A stretch of DNA of 64,000 bases from Streptococcus sanguinis (GTDB lineage: Bacteria > Bacillota > Bacilli > Lactobacillales > Streptococcaceae): positions 310,001-374,000 of the forward strand of contig NZ_LS483364.1 of assembly GCF_900475275.1 (NCBI RefSeq). The letters run 5' to 3'. The notes beneath the pieces were generated by a model. That model saw only the letters and a list, made by a program, of their open reading frames with translations, searched no databases and was not told where the DNA came from. Below are positions 25,442 through 34,909 of this stretch, one piece after another. The position numbers and the translations under genes were made by a program. Positions within the stretch are counted from its first letter, which is position 1. Every line of letters starts with the position of its first letter.

Positions 25442-26785
25442 ATGATTAAAATTTACGACACCATGACCCGCAGCCTACGTGAATTTGTGCCCATTGAAGA
25501 GGGCAAGGTTCGCATGTATGTCTGCGGTCCGACGGTTTATAACTATATCCATGTCGGCAATGCCCGCTCAACAGTAGCTTTTGACACAGTTCGTCGCTAT
25601 TTTGAGTATCGGGGATTTGAGGTCAATTATATTTCCAATTTTACAGATGTAGATGATAAGATTATCCATCGCGCCAAGGAAGAAGGCATCACACCAAAAG
25701 AAGTGGCGGACAAGTATATCGCGGCTTTTCGTGAGGATGTGACGGCCTTAGGTGTCAAGCCGGCTACTCAGCATCCGCGTGTGATTGACTTTATGGAGGC
25801 AATCATTGACTTCGTGCAGACTTTGGTGGACAAGGGCTACGCCTATGAGTCAGAGGGTGATGTCTACTTCCGCGTCGAAAAGTCTCGTGATTATGCCAAA
25901 TTAGCCAATAAAACCTTGGCAGACTTGGAGTTAGGTGCTTCTGGTCGGACAGATGAGGAGACTGCTCGTAAGGAAAATCCAGTGGACTTTGCTCTCTGGA
26001 AGGCGGCCAAGCCGGGCGAGATTTCCTGGGAAAGTCCTTGGGGAGCAGGTCGTCCGGGCTGGCACATCGAGTGTTCGGTCATGTCGACGGAGATCTTGGG
26101 TGATACTATTGATATCCACGGTGGTGGGGCAGACCTAGAGTTTCCTCACCATACCAATGAAATCGCCCAGTCAGAGGCCAAGACTGGTCAGACTTTTTCC
26201 AACTACTGGATGCACAATGGCTTTGTCAACATTGATGACGTCAAGATGTCCAAATCTCTAGGCAATTTTATCACTGTTCACGATGCCCTCAAGACCATTG
26301 ACGGTCAGGTACTGCGTTTCTTCTTTGCTACCCAGCATTACCGCAAGCCGATTAATTTCACAGAAAAAGCTGTTCATGATGCAGCGACTAATCTCAAGTA
26401 TTTGAAGAATACCTATGAGCAGCCTTTCACTGGTCAGGCAGACTCTGCTCAGCTTCAGGCCTTTCTGGACAAGTTCACAGCTGCAATGGACGAAGATTTT
26501 AATGCGGCTAATGGTATCACGGTTGTCTTCGAGCTGGCTAAGTGGATCAACTCTGGTAACTACACCGCTGAAGTTAAGGCAGCCTTTGCAAAGCTCTTAG
26601 AAGTTTTTGGTATCGTCTTCGTAGAAGAAGTTTTGGACGCGGACATTGAGCGCTTGATTGAGGAACGCCAAGAAGCGCGGGCTAATCGAGATTTTGCGAC
26701 AGCAGACCGTATTCGAGATGAATTGGCCGCTCAGGGTATCAAGCTTTTGGATACTAAGGATGGAGTGAGGTGGACACGTGACTGA
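25442..26785 (+). CDS. cysS: Cysteinyl-tRNA synthetase
   Basis: A 447-residue class I aminoacyl-tRNA synthetase. [16 protein letters not shown] contains the HIGH-type signature (HVGN), KMSKSLGNF is the KMSKS loop, and the zinc ligands include the Cys in CGPTVY and GWHIECSVM plus HTNEIAQSE. The C-terminal DALR region ends with [23 protein letters not shown] 25442 is chosen over GTG 25433 because AAGGGAG is then correctly placed. It overlaps mrnC by 8 nt. Confidence 0.96.
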   Translation: MIKIYDTMTRSLREFVPIEEGKVRMYVCGPTVYNYIHVGNARSTVAFDTVRRYFEYRGFEVNYISNFTDVDDKIIHRAKEEGITPKEVADKYIAAFREDVTALGVKPATQHPRVIDFMEAIIDFVQTLVDKGYAYESEGDVYFRVEKSRDYAKLANKTLADLELGASGRTDEETARKENPVDFALWKAAKPGEISWESPWGAGRPGWHIECSVMSTEILGDTIDIHGGGADLEFPHHTNEIAQSEAKTGQTFSNYWMHNGFVNIDDVKMSKSLGNFITVHDALKTIDGQVLRFFFATQHYRKPINFTEKAVHDAATNLKYLKNTYEQPFTGQADSAQLQAFLDKFTAAMDEDFNAANGITVVFELAKWINSGNYTAEVKAAFAKLLEVFGIVFVEEVLDADIERLIEERQEARANRDFATADRIRDELAAQGIKLLDTKDGVRWTRD

Positions 26786-27170
26786 TGTCAACCTGATTAA
26801 CGGTATTGCTCTCGCCTTTGAGGGAGATGCTGTCTACTCCATGTATATCCGGCGTCACCTGATTTTTCAGGGGCTGACCAAGCCTAATCAGCTGCACAGG
26901 GAAGCGACTAAGTATGTTTCTGCCAAGGCTCAGGCTAATCTCATCTCTCTCATGCTGGAAGAAGGGATTCTGACGGAAAAGGAAGAGGATATCTACAAGC
27001 GTGGCCGCAATGCCAACAGCCATACCAAGGCTAAGAATACGGACATCGTCACCTACCGTATGTCTACCGGCTTTGAGGCAGTCATGGGCTACCTGCATAT
27101 GACCGAAGCAATTGAGCGACTGGAAGAGCTGATTGACTGGTGTATCAAACGGGTGGAGGAAAGCAAATAA
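26778..27170 (+). CDS. mrnC: Mini-ribonuclease 3
   Basis: A 130-residue RNase III-like enzyme lacking the double-stranded RNA-binding domain; in Bacillus it matures 23S rRNA. The catalytic-domain motif is [18 protein letters not shown] and the second acidic site lies in [12 protein letters not shown]...[15 protein letters not shown]. The start is GTG 26778 within the end of cysS. A cysS-mrnC-rlmB order is common in Firmicutes; here a lipoprotein and a membrane-protein gene separate mrnC from rlmB. Confidence 0.93.
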   Translation: MTDVNLINGIALAFEGDAVYSMYIRRHLIFQGLTKPNQLHREATKYVSAKAQANLISLMLEEGILTEKEEDIYKRGRNANSHTKAKNTDIVTYRMSTGFEAVMGYLHMTEAIERLEELIDWCIKRVEESK

Positions 27171-27224
27171 AAAAAGATTTTCTAGCTCCGTTTACAAGCT
27201 AGATAAATTGAACATATCTAAAAC

Positions 27225-27250
27225 AGAGTTGCTGCGGCAGCTCTTTTCTT
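27225..27250 (+). terminator. Terminator of the cysS-mrnC transcript
   Basis: AGAGTTGC pairs with GCAGCTCT (8 bp, one G-U) and is followed by TTTTC. Confidence 0.72.
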
Positions 27251-27263
27251 TAGTGTATGTATT

Positions 27264-27272
27264 TGCTATAAT
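27264..27272 (+). promoter_or_regulatory. Extended -10 promoter element
   Basis: TGCTATAAT at 27264-27272, 35 bp before the lipoprotein start codon. Confidence 0.6.
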
Positions 27273-27306
27273 ATACAAAGTAGAAAGCATTTATAGGAGA
27301 AAAACT

Positions 27307-28359
27307 GTGAAAAAATACTTTACTCTGTCGGTAGCGACTTTATCTTTGCTTTTGCTCTGTGCTTGCAGTAATAAGAAGCAAACAGAATCTTCTTCTAGTA
27401 GGGTTTCTAGTAGCAAGACTAGCAGTTCCTCTAGCAAATCTTCTTCTAGCAAAAAGGTTGAAAAAACTGATATAAAACTTTATGATTCTATTTTGAATAT
27501 GTATGCTCAGGCGATTCAGAATCCGAAAGCTAATCAACAACACCAAGAGATTAATTGGATTGTTTCTCAAGCAAATATTCATCCACAAGTTTATAGCGGA
27601 GTCTTCTATAGTTATTATGACCTAGATAAAAACGGAATAGAAGAGTTGATTGTTGCTATGGGGCGCGTGAATGCTGATGTGAAGTATGATCTTCTGGATA
27701 TTTATACTATTGATGACCAAAAACCACTTCGATTGACAAACAAAGAGAACCAGTTAGATATGATTGGAGAGCGGATGATTTTGGCTCCTTTGGAAGATGG
27801 ATCATTCCTTTATAGAGGAGCTTCTTCAGCTACTGAGGCTCAATATATTCATTACAATTTCAATCAAAAAGGCAATGCACTGGAAAAAGTGGCAGAGGGA
27901 GCAAGTCAAGACTCACTTGGACAATTGCCTGCTTTTCTAGATTTATCCATTCTGGATTGGAAAGCCTTGGGTAAAACGGAAACGAATACGGAAAGTTCAA
28001 CATCTTCTATGAATGAGGAAGCTATCAAAAATGGAGACTACTCTAGCATTGCAGGAACTTGGAAAAGTGGTACTGGAAATACATTGGTGTTTGATGCCAA
28101 TGGTTTGGTGAGTGAAACTCAGCATTTGAGTGAATATGGTGCCAAAGATATGTATGGTTTTGTTAGTATTGGAGTCCTCCCTACGCAAGGTGCAGGTGGT
28201 TATGTAATAGCTTTTATACCTAAAGGAAAAGACTACACTATCACTAATGCAGGAGAAACATATAAAGATGCATCAGATCATGATCGAGATCGGATTTGGG
28301 CTGGTCAAGGACTGGGAACCAATACAGATCCAAATTCCTTTTATTACAAAATAGACTAA
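27307..28359 (+). CDS. Lipoprotein of unknown function
   Basis: A 350-residue exported lipoprotein. The signal peptide MKKYFTLSVATLSLLLLCAC ends in a lipobox with Cys about residue 18-20, followed by a Ser/Lys-rich linker (residues 25-52). The mature part contains an acidic DLDKNGIEELIVAMG segment, reminiscent of calcium-binding or VCBS-like loops, and a second domain from about residue 240. GTG 27307 with GGAG upstream is chosen; the open frame extends further up but through the terminator and promoter. Confidence 0.72.
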   Translation: MKKYFTLSVATLSLLLLCACSNKKQTESSSSRVSSSKTSSSSSKSSSSKKVEKTDIKLYDSILNMYAQAIQNPKANQQHQEINWIVSQANIHPQVYSGVFYSYYDLDKNGIEELIVAMGRVNADVKYDLLDIYTIDDQKPLRLTNKENQLDMIGERMILAPLEDGSFLYRGASSATEAQYIHYNFNQKGNALEKVAEGASQDSLGQLPAFLDLSILDWKALGKTETNTESSTSSMNEEAIKNGDYSSIAGTWKSGTGNTLVFDANGLVSETQHLSEYGAKDMYGFVSIGVLPTQGAGGYVIAFIPKGKDYTITNAGETYKDASDHDRDRIWAGQGLGTNTDPNSFYYKID

Positions 28360-28360
28360 A

Positions 28361-28396
28361 AAGACTAGCTGTCCTCCATGGCAGCTAGTCTTCTTT
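28361..28396. terminator. Bidirectional terminator between convergent genes
   Basis: AAGACTAGCTG (28361-28371) pairs exactly with CAGCTAGTCTT (28382-28392). The stem overlaps the last codons of the minus-strand gene. Confidence 0.85.
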
Positions 28397-29341
28397 ATAA
28401 TTCTCGTAAAATTCCACCTTAATCCTAATAAAGGTTTCTAAGTCTCGCAGGAGCTGCAGGAGCATGGCGCGTGTTTCAAATTCCTGGCGGGTTTTAGGGA
28501 GTGGTCGCTGGCGAAATACGGTCAAATAGTTGTCAATCTCGTCCAAGAGGTCTCGGGCGGGATTTTCTTGGCTCAGTTGCTTAGCGGTCTGGGAGAAGAG
28601 GCGGGCTAAAATCAAGCTTTCACTGGCTGCTAGATGGCAGTTGTTGATATTGCTAGCCATGTCTTGCAGGATTCGGTTTTGGGCCTGCCGCATTTCAAAA
28701 TAGTGGATATGGTAATTGGTCTGATGAAAGAGGTGGTTGGAGTGGTCCAGATAGACCAGCTGCAAGGCCTGCTGCAGAATCTTATCCAGCTCTTTGATCA
28801 GAGCTGCATCATTTCGGCCGTCTCCAGATTTTAAGAAATATTCAAAGCGCAGCAAAATCTTTTTCAGCTGTTCCTCCACTTGCTCATGGTAGCTGTCAAT
28901 CTCTTGCTGGCGCGAGGGCATATAGAGATTGGCTAGCAGAGCAAAGCCGGTTCCAATAAGAAATAGAGCTAGCTCATTTCCAAGCAGAGACCAGGAGGTG
29001 GATTTTTCTAAGAGCAGATGGGTGACGAGGACAGTACTAGGGGTAATACCAATTTCCCAGCCAAGGCGAAAGGCCAGAGGCACATAGATCGCGATATAGA
29101 TGGCCAATGCTCCGAGATGAAAACCTAGAAAGTGAAAAGACAGGCTTCCGATAGCCAGAGCCAGCAGGGTAGATAAAAAGCGATTACCAGCTAGCTTAGC
29201 AGTGCTGCGGCGGGTATCAGAGACGCTGAGGATAGCAATAATTCCAGCTGAAGTTGAGTAGGTCAGACCTAAAAAGTCAGCCAGCCAAGCAGCGAGACAG
29301 GTAGCTAGTACTAGCTTAATGGTGCGTTGGAGGAGAGACAT
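28385..29341 (-). CDS. Aromatic acid exporter-like membrane protein (DUF939 type)
   Basis: A 318-residue protein: four or more N-terminal transmembrane helices (residues 8-150, starting TIKLVLATCLAAWLADFLGL) and a soluble helical C-terminal half with coiled-coil character (residues 160-318). This is the layout of the FUSC/ArAE_1 (DUF939) family, common and uncharacterised in Firmicutes. Related larger proteins export aromatic acids; the substrate here is unknown. Confidence 0.78.
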   Translation of the reverse strand: MSLLQRTIKLVLATCLAAWLADFLGLTYSTSAGIIAILSVSDTRRSTAKLAGNRFLSTLLALAIGSLSFHFLGFHLGALAIYIAIYVPLAFRLGWEIGITPSTVLVTHLLLEKSTSWSLLGNELALFLIGTGFALLANLYMPSRQQEIDSYHEQVEEQLKKILLRFEYFLKSGDGRNDAALIKELDKILQQALQLVYLDHSNHLFHQTNYHIHYFEMRQAQNRILQDMASNINNCHLAASESLILARLFSQTAKQLSQENPARDLLDEIDNYLTVFRQRPLPKTRQEFETRAMLLQLLRDLETFIRIKVEFYENYKED

Positions 29342-29478
29342 GAGTAAGAGTTTCCTTTTTTAGACTTCTTTCTATTATAGCACGACTAGCGGGGAATCTT
29401 GGGGGCTGCTGATTGCTTTTTATCAGAGCAGAATTCTGTCTCGCCCGAGTAAATCCTGCCGCCATTTTTTCGCCTTTG

Positions 29479-29487
29479 TGTTATACT
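29479..29487 (+). promoter_or_regulatory. Extended -10 next to the rlmB start codon
   Basis: TGTTATACT at 29479-29487 ends six bases before the ATG at 29494, so transcription would begin at or next to the start codon. No ribosome binding site is present. Confidence 0.5.
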
Positions 29488-29493
29488 AGTCCT

Positions 29494-30222
29494 ATGGAAA
29501 AAAACGATATTGTCTACGGTGTGCATGCGGTGACAGAGGCTCTCGCGGCTAACACTGGAAATAAACTCTACATTCAAGACGATCTGCGTGGTAAAAAGGT
29601 CGATAAAATCAAAGATTTAGCAGCGGAAAAAAAGGTCTCCATCTCATGGACGCCTAAGAAGACCTTGCAGGAGATGACTGACGGAGCAGTTCACCAGGGA
29701 GTTGTTCTGCGGGTGGCGGAGTTCGCCTATACTGACTTCGAGGTGCTGTTGAAAAAAGCAGAGCAAGAAGACAATCCTCTCTTGCTGATTTTGGACGGGC
29801 TGACTGACCCGCATAATCTGGGCTCTATCTTGCGGACGGCTGACGCGACCAATGTAGCTGGAGTCATCATTCCCAAGCACAGGGCAGTCGGTGTGACACC
29901 AGTCGTAGCCAAGACCTCAACGGGTGCTATTGAGCATATTCCCATTGCCCGTGTGACCAATCTCAGCCAGACTCTGGACAAGCTCAAGGAAGTTGGTTTC
30001 TGGATTTTCGGTACGGATATGCAGGGGACGCCTTCTCATAAGTGGAATACAGCAGGCAAGCTGGCCCTCATCATCGGCAACGAAGGTAAGGGAATCTCCA
30101 GCAATATTAAAAAACAGGTGGACGAGATGATTTCCATTCCCATGAATGGGCATGTTCAGAGCCTCAATGCCAGTGTCGCAGCTGCTATTCTCATGTATGA
30201 AGTCTTTCGCAATCGCCTATGA
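29494..30222 (+). CDS. rlmB: 23S rRNA (guanosine-2'-O-)-methyltransferase RlmB
   Basis: A 242-residue SPOUT methyltransferase. It has the N-terminal substrate-binding domain (VYGVHAVTEAL) and the trefoil-knot motifs ILDGLTDPHNLGSILRTADA (motif 1), IGNEGKGIS (motif 2) and IPMNGHVQSLNASVAAAILMYE (motif 3). It methylates a conserved guanosine of the 23S peptidyl-transferase loop in E. coli. ATG 29494 gives the normal length, though no ribosome binding site is visible. It overlaps the next gene by ATGA. Confidence 0.93.
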   Translation: MEKNDIVYGVHAVTEALAANTGNKLYIQDDLRGKKVDKIKDLAAEKKVSISWTPKKTLQEMTDGAVHQGVVLRVAEFAYTDFEVLLKKAEQEDNPLLLILDGLTDPHNLGSILRTADATNVAGVIIPKHRAVGVTPVVAKTSTGAIEHIPIARVTNLSQTLDKLKEVGFWIFGTDMQGTPSHKWNTAGKLALIIGNEGKGISSNIKKQVDEMISIPMNGHVQSLNASVAAAILMYEVFRNRL

Positions 30223-30740
30223 AAAGAAAAATCTTACTGGTGGACGGCTACAATATGACGGCCTTTTGGCGGGAGACTCGTCCTTACTTTAACCGCGGAG
30301 AGCTAGATGCAGCGCGAACGATTCTGCTCCAGAAGCTCAGCAATTATGCCAGCTTTGAAGGACTGGAAGTTATCTGCGTCTTTGATGCCCAGTATATGCC
30401 GGGAGTTCGGCAGACCTACGAGGAGTTTAATGTAACGGTCGTTTTCACTGAAGAGGAGGAAACGGCGGATGACTATATCGAGCGCTTGGCAGCTGAGCTC
30501 AATACACCCAAAAATCAGGTGTCGGTTGCGACCAGCGATCTCAATGAGCAGTGGACTGTCTTCGCCCAAGGAGCTTTGAGAGTGTCTGCTAGAGAGCTAG
30601 AGAAGCGAGTGGCTGTTACCAAATCAGACCTCAATAAGCTGAGCGGGCAAATCAACCTGCAAAGACCACCCTTGCGACCGATGGACAGCCAATCTTTGCG
30701 CGATTTACAAAAAATGATGGAGAAAAAAGATGACCTTTAA
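30219..30740 (+). CDS. NYN-domain ribonuclease, Rae1/YacP family
   Basis: A 173-residue PIN-like protein with the acidic active-site motifs ILLVDGYNM (Asp near residue 9), VICVFDAQY and the TADDYIERLA and VATSDLNEQ blocks. B. subtilis Rae1 (YacP) of this family cuts mRNA in a ribosome-associated manner. Its gene follows rlmB in many Firmicutes, as here, and the four-base overlap implies translational coupling. Confidence 0.88.
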   Translation: MKRKILLVDGYNMTAFWRETRPYFNRGELDAARTILLQKLSNYASFEGLEVICVFDAQYMPGVRQTYEEFNVTVVFTEEEETADDYIERLAAELNTPKNQVSVATSDLNEQWTVFAQGALRVSARELEKRVAVTKSDLNKLSGQINLQRPPLRPMDSQSLRDLQKMMEKKDDL

Positions 30741-31593
30741 AATTTTAACCGATTCAACAGCAGACCTGCCAGAAAACTGGACCCAGGAAAATGACGTGCA
30801 GGTCCTAGGCCTGACCATTCAGCTGGATGGTCAAACTTATGAGACAGTTGGTGCGGACAAGCTGACCAGCCAAGAACTTCTGGACAAGATGGAGTCTGGC
30901 AGCAAGCCGACTACCAGCCAGATCAATGTCGGCCAGTTTGAAGATGTCTTTCGTAGCTATGCTAAGGAAGGGACACCAGTTCTCTATGTAGCCTTTGCTT
31001 CAGCCCTATCTGGTACTTATCAGAGCGCAGTCATGGCACGGGAGATAGTCTTGGAAGATTTTCCAGATGCACTGATTCGCATCATTGATACCAAAGCAGC
31101 TTCTATGGGGGAAGGACTTTTAGTCATGAAGGCGGCAGAGGCTAGAGCGGCAGGCCAGACCTTGGAGCAGACAGCGGACTTGATTGAGAGCTTGGTGCCT
31201 AAGGTCAAGACATATTTTCTGGTTGATGACCTCAATCACCTCATGCGGGGCGGTCGGATTTCCAAAACTGCTGCGCTTATGGGGAGCTTGGTCAATATCA
31301 AGCCGATTATCGCTGTCAAGGGAGATGGGACTCTGGACTCGGTCGCTAAGGTTCGTGGTAAGAAGAAAGCGCAGGCCGAAGTGGTCCGCATGACTCTGGA
31401 AGGAGTTGCTGACCCGCGAGTGGTCATCGCCTATGCAGGTGCCAAAGAGGTTGCTGAGAGTCTAAAAGCCCAGCTGCTGGAAAGCGACCAAGTGGAGGAA
31501 GTTCTCCTTATGCCTCTGGGACCTGTCATTTCTACCCATACCGGTCCTGGAACTTTGGGACTCTTTAGTATCGCCCAAGTCATTCAAGACTAA
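30730..31593 (+). CDS. DegV family fatty-acid-binding protein
   Basis: A 287-residue two-domain protein with the DegV signature: ILTDSTADLPENW at the start, TSQINVGQFEDVF, FASALSGTYQSAVMA and GPVISTHTGPGTLGLF near the end, the last forming part of the fatty-acid carboxylate site. In other Firmicutes the family (FakB) presents fatty acids to the kinase FakA; FakB function here is likely but not proven. It overlaps the NYN gene by 11 nt. Confidence 0.9.
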   Translation: MTFKILTDSTADLPENWTQENDVQVLGLTIQLDGQTYETVGADKLTSQELLDKMESGSKPTTSQINVGQFEDVFRSYAKEGTPVLYVAFASALSGTYQSAVMAREIVLEDFPDALIRIIDTKAASMGEGLLVMKAAEARAAGQTLEQTADLIESLVPKVKTYFLVDDLNHLMRGGRISKTAALMGSLVNIKPIIAVKGDGTLDSVAKVRGKKKAQAEVVRMTLEGVADPRVVIAYAGAKEVAESLKAQLLESDQVEEVLLMPLGPVISTHTGPGTLGLFSIAQVIQD

Positions 31594-31637
31594 GAAAACA
31601 TGAAATCGCTATTTCATAAATAATTGCTTCAAATCTA

Positions 31638-31666
31638 TTGCTTTTGCCTACTATTTTTGATATGAT
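31638..31666 (+). promoter_or_regulatory. Promoter of rplM-rpsI
   Basis: TTGCTT (31638-31643) and TATGAT (31661-31666) with a 17-bp spacer. Confidence 0.7.
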
Positions 31667-31674
31667 AGTAGGCG

Positions 31675-31755
31675 GTATTGTTTACCCCATTTGTAAGGCC
31701 CCGGAACCTTTCAAATAACTCGCGGACCGGAACATCCGCCCTGTAAACAAAAACG
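31675..31755 (+). ncRNA. L13 ribosomal protein leader
   Basis: Between the promoter and rplM lies a compact structured leader. TGTTTAC (about 31679-31685) pairs with GTAAACA near 31743, enclosing two hairpins with AAGG/CCTT and GCGGA/TCCGC stems and a repeated CCGGAAC element. This matches the known L13 leader of low-GC Firmicutes, thought to mediate autoregulation by L13. Confidence 0.8.
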
Positions 31756-31773
31756 ATATTCATAGGAGAAATC

Positions 31774-32220
31774 ATGAACAAAACAACATACATGGCTAAG
31801 CCAGGTGAAGTTGAACGCAAATGGTATGTAGTGGACGCTACTGATGTCCCTCTTGGACGCCTTTCTGCTGTTGTAGCAAGCGTACTTCGCGGAAAAAACA
31901 AACCAACCTTTACACCACACACTGATACAGGTGACTTCGTAATCGTTATCAACGCTGAAAAAGTAAAATTGACTGGTAAAAAAGCGACTGATAAGATTTA
32001 CTACACTCACTCTATGTACCCAGGTGGATTGAAACAAATCTCAGCAGGTGAGCTTCGCTCTAAGAACGCTGTTCGTTTGATCGAAAAATCTGTTAAAGGT
32101 ATGCTTCCGCACAATACTCTTGGTCGCGCTCAAGGTATGAAGCTGAAAGTATTTGTAGGCGCTGAGCACACTCACGCTGCACAACAACCAGAAGTTCTTG
32201 ATATTTCAGGACTTATCTAA
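31774..32220 (+). CDS. rplM: 50S ribosomal protein L13
   Basis: A 148-residue protein with the L13 blocks [39 protein letters not shown] and [19 protein letters not shown]. It is an early assembly protein of the large subunit. The ribosome binding site is CATAGGAGAAATC, and the gene is followed 19 bp later by rpsI. Codon bias is that of a highly expressed gene. Confidence 0.98.
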   Translation: MNKTTYMAKPGEVERKWYVVDATDVPLGRLSAVVASVLRGKNKPTFTPHTDTGDFVIVINAEKVKLTGKKATDKIYYTHSMYPGGLKQISAGELRSKNAVRLIEKSVKGMLPHNTLGRAQGMKLKVFVGAEHTHAAQQPEVLDISGLI

Positions 32221-32239
32221 GGAAAGGAACAAATAAGCT

Positions 32240-32632
32240 ATGTCACAAGCACAATATGCAGGTACTGGACGTCGTAAAAACGCTGTTGCACGCGTTCGCC
32301 TTGTTCCAGGAACTGGTAAAATCACTGTAAACAAAAAAGATGTTGAAGAGTACATCCCACACGCTGACCTTCGCTTGGTTATCAACCAACCATTCGCAGT
32401 TACTTCAACTGTTGGTCAATACGACGTTTTCGTAAACGTTGATGGTGGTGGCTACGCTGGTCAATCAGGCGCTATCCGTCACGGTATCGCTCGTGCCCTT
32501 CTTCAAGTAGACCCAGACTTCCGCGATTCATTGAAACGCGCAGGCCTTCTTACTCGTGATGCCCGTATGGTAGAACGTAAGAAACCAGGTCTTAAGAAGG
32601 CTCGTAAAGCATCACAATTCTCAAAACGTTAA
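32240..32632 (+). CDS. rpsI: 30S ribosomal protein S9
   Basis: A 130-residue protein with [21 protein letters not shown] at its start, [20 protein letters not shown] in the middle and the basic tail ending in SQFSKR, which in ribosomes contacts the P-site tRNA. The final codons and stop form the left attachment site of the mobile element that follows, so the gene is intact although its 3' flank is element DNA. Confidence 0.98.
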   Translation: MSQAQYAGTGRRKNAVARVRLVPGTGKITVNKKDVEEYIPHADLRLVINQPFAVTSTVGQYDVFVNVDGGGYAGQSGAIRHGIARALLQVDPDFRDSLKRAGLLTRDARMVERKKPGLKKARKASQFSKR

Positions 32633-32642
32633 TCAATACGAT
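32618..32642 (+). repeat. attL: left direct repeat overlapping the rpsI stop
   Basis: 25 bp covering the final codons of rpsI, its TAA (32630-32632) and 10 bp beyond, identical to 44722-44746. Weaker similarity extends about 30 bp to the left and 60 bp to the right. Confidence 0.9.
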
Positions 32643-32656
32643 TATATCAACGTTTC

Positions 32657-32694
32657 AAAGCACTCAAGAGTTTACCTCATGGGTGCTTTTCTTA
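32657..32694 (+). terminator. rpsI terminator supplied by the element
   Basis: GCACTCA pairs with TGGGTGC and is followed by TTTTC; the flank of the right att copy has an equivalent hairpin. Confidence 0.65.
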
Positions 32695-32717
32695 TGTTTT
32701 TTGAAAAAGTTCACCTC

Positions 32718-32734
32718 AAAGTTTACCTTATTTT
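32718..32734 (+). repeat. Candidate integrase arm-type site, left end
   Basis: The 17-mer AAAGTTTACCTTATTTT recurs exactly at 44569-44585 near the other end and inverted (16 of 17 bases) at 44518-44533, as expected for integrase arm-binding sites. Confidence 0.6.
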
Positions 32735-32738
32735 AACC

Positions 32739-33956
32739 TTATTGTTTTAGAGACTTTAAGGCAAATTCACCGACTGCCATAGGGACTACATTAGAAGTAT
32801 TGACATAAATCTGTGTTGTACCTGTGTCGCTATGTGTTAGAGCTTCGGAAATGGCTTCTAAGCTCATTCCTGCCTGTTTAGCGAGTGTTGCTCCCGTATG
32901 ACGTAGTTTATGTGGTGTAGCGTGTGTAAGCTCTGGGTGTCGCTTTCTGATAGTTTTCATTTTATTATTGAGATAGTCAGAGTGTAAAGGTTTATTGATA
33001 TTCCCTCTGGTATCTATATAAGTGAAGATGAATTGTTCTGGATTAGTGATGATACCAAACTTTGCTAGTTCATATTTTTGTTGTTTTTTCCATAAGGTTA
33101 GAAGTTGAAGCAAGTCGCTAGAAATAGAAAAGATAGTTTTTTTATTTCCTTTGGTAGATTTTACTTGTCCATATCTATCTAAAGCCTGAATTAACTGAAT
33201 CTGAGATTTTGAAAAGTCGATATGTTTCCACTGGAGAGCATATGTTTCTGATTTTCTATCTCCAAGGAAAAAAGTGAGATAGAAAAGGACGTAATCTTTG
33301 AGTGATATTTTATCGTTCTCTAAATCATCTTTAAAGGCTGAGAACCATTCTTGGAGTTGCTCATGAGTTAAATATAAATCTTCATCACGTTTTGATTCTG
33401 CAAGTTGAATTTTTTTGACAGCCTTAATTCGTCTTAAAGTTTTTGCAACTCTATTTGCTTCAATATACTCAAGTTCTTCTGCCCAATCAAAAATAGAAAT
33501 AACGTAACTTCGTAAAGTTTTGAAGTTGGCATATTCGTTGGCTTTTGCCGTCATCAAATTTAGAATAACCTGTTTATTTTGGTTTAAAAATTGAATCGTA
33601 TAGTTGCCAAGAAGTGGTAATATATGCTTTTTAAAACATGTTTTGGTATTAACAATTGTTGACCTGCTTGGTGGCTTTGAAGTAGATGTAGTTTGTCCTG
33701 CTTTGTAGGATTCCCACCAAATATTATTATAGAAGTCTGAGAAAAGAATATCTTCTTTTTCTAGCCCCGAAAAGACATTATCTTCAATTTGGTTTAGCTT
33801 CGTAAGTAAGTCTATCTCTGCTTGTCGTGCCTCCTTTCTTGTTTTAAACCTTTTATCATAATAGTTATTATTAACGATGCCAAGAGGCATTCGTGCTTCT
33901 ATTGGTATGTAGACTTTTAAGCGGTAAGTTCCGTTTTTTGTCTTACTGATAGTCAT
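32739..33956 (-). CDS. int: Tyrosine site-specific integrase
   Basis: A 405-residue phage-type recombinase: N-terminal arm-binding region (residues 1-60), SAM-like core-binding domain (about 75-165) and catalytic domain. The active-site residues are visible: Arg in FFLGDRKSETYALQW, HKLRHTGATLA (His and second Arg), the His in LTHSDTGTTQ and the nucleophile Tyr in QIYVN. The stop lies just beyond attL, the usual place for an element's integrase. A decayed paralogue lies beyond the right att site. Confidence 0.95.
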   Translation of the reverse strand: MTISKTKNGTYRLKVYIPIEARMPLGIVNNNYYDKRFKTRKEARQAEIDLLTKLNQIEDNVFSGLEKEDILFSDFYNNIWWESYKAGQTTSTSKPPSRSTIVNTKTCFKKHILPLLGNYTIQFLNQNKQVILNLMTAKANEYANFKTLRSYVISIFDWAEELEYIEANRVAKTLRRIKAVKKIQLAESKRDEDLYLTHEQLQEWFSAFKDDLENDKISLKDYVLFYLTFFLGDRKSETYALQWKHIDFSKSQIQLIQALDRYGQVKSTKGNKKTIFSISSDLLQLLTLWKKQQKYELAKFGIITNPEQFIFTYIDTRGNINKPLHSDYLNNKMKTIRKRHPELTHATPHKLRHTGATLAKQAGMSLEAISEALTHSDTGTTQIYVNTSNVVPMAVGEFALKSLKQ

Positions 33957-34021
33957 GATATTCTCCTTTGTATCGAACCAGAAAATATCATGACCATTAT
34001 AAAATAAAAATCTTGATTTTT

Positions 34022-34285
34022 CTAGTTGTTACCGTTTAGCCAGCGGTCAATAGCATCCTTGTGGAATCGAATTGTTTTTCCAATTTTGATTGATGGAAGA
34101 CCCCTTTGAATCCATGAATCAAGAGTATTGTTGGAAATTCCCAAATAGTCACAAGTCTGTTGTTTGTTCAAATAGGGACAACTTAAAGTATTTTTTTCTA
34201 TTTGTTGTTCAATTTCTTTTTGGATAAGGTTTGATAGCAATAGTTGAATCTGATGAATCTGTTCATCAGGAAGAATCACTTGCAT
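34022..34285 (-). CDS. Excisionase-like helix-turn-helix protein
   Basis: An 87-residue protein whose C-terminal half (YLNKQQTCDYLGISNNTLDSW...GLPSIKIGKTIRFHKDAIDRWL) is the MerR-like HTH_17 domain found in excisionases and small element regulators. The N-terminal 30 residues are helical. Its place between rep and int supports a role in directing excision, but it could be a regulator. It overlaps rep by 10 nt. Confidence 0.75.
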   Translation of the reverse strand: MQVILPDEQIHQIQLLLSNLIQKEIEQQIEKNTLSCPYLNKQQTCDYLGISNNTLDSWIQRGLPSIKIGKTIRFHKDAIDRWLNGNN

Positions 34286-34875
34286 TTATTATCCTCCTTC
34301 TTATCTTGGTTTCTCATTGGATTGCATCGACGTGAATCCAAATACTTAGCAAAAAAGTAGGTACGCTCAATGATAAGTCCAAGAAGTGGTGTGTGATTAG
34401 CTCGTGCATACCAGACGAGTTCTTCAAACTCTGTGAAGTCATTCTGCTCAATAATATCCACAACTTCATGGATGAAATTATCTGAGTTATTTTCTACAAG
34501 AAATTTATCGAGATTAAAACCACATCCAACTTCAATATCATCTATATCATATTGAGATTTCTCCTTATTTTCGGCATGAATGAAGTAGTCAAAAAGTCCT
34601 TTGGGTGATTGTACGATTTCTACATGAGCAGGGCCATTCAACTTGTCCTTGATTAGCTCAGAAACTTGTTTATAACTTTTGAGAGAATCAAAGAAGAAAG
34701 CTCCGTGTTTGTGAGATTTTTTCAGTTCCCCAGTTTGTCGATTAATATCCTTATCGTGCCAAGGACTCAGGACGAAGGGGATGTGTAGTTCTTCAAGAAC
34801 TTCAAGGTAGTCAGCAGGGGCACTTTCTTTGTAAAAAAGGAATGTCCACTTGCTAGATCGTTGTTCTTTTGTCAT
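34276..34875 (-). CDS. pMV158-type rolling-circle Rep protein (HUH endonuclease)
   Basis: A 199-residue protein of the Rep_2 family. Order of motifs: SPWHDKD (about 37-43), the HUH metal motif SHKHG (His55 and His57) and the catalytic-tyrosine helix PKGLFDYFIHAENK (Tyr97), with the same spacing as RepB of pMV158 (HDKD, HYH and Tyr99). It should nick the origin hairpin at 34910-34935, found immediately upstream. It could act in replication, as the mobilization relaxase, or both. Confidence 0.88.
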   Translation of the reverse strand: MTKEQRSSKWTFLFYKESAPADYLEVLEELHIPFVLSPWHDKDINRQTGELKKSHKHGAFFFDSLKSYKQVSELIKDKLNGPAHVEIVQSPKGLFDYFIHAENKEKSQYDIDDIEVGCGFNLDKFLVENNSDNFIHEVVDIIEQNDFTEFEELVWYARANHTPLLGLIIERTYFFAKYLDSRRCNPMRNQDKKEDNKCK

Positions 34876-34909
34876 ATTGATATATCTTTCTGATTACTGA
34901 TTACAGGAT

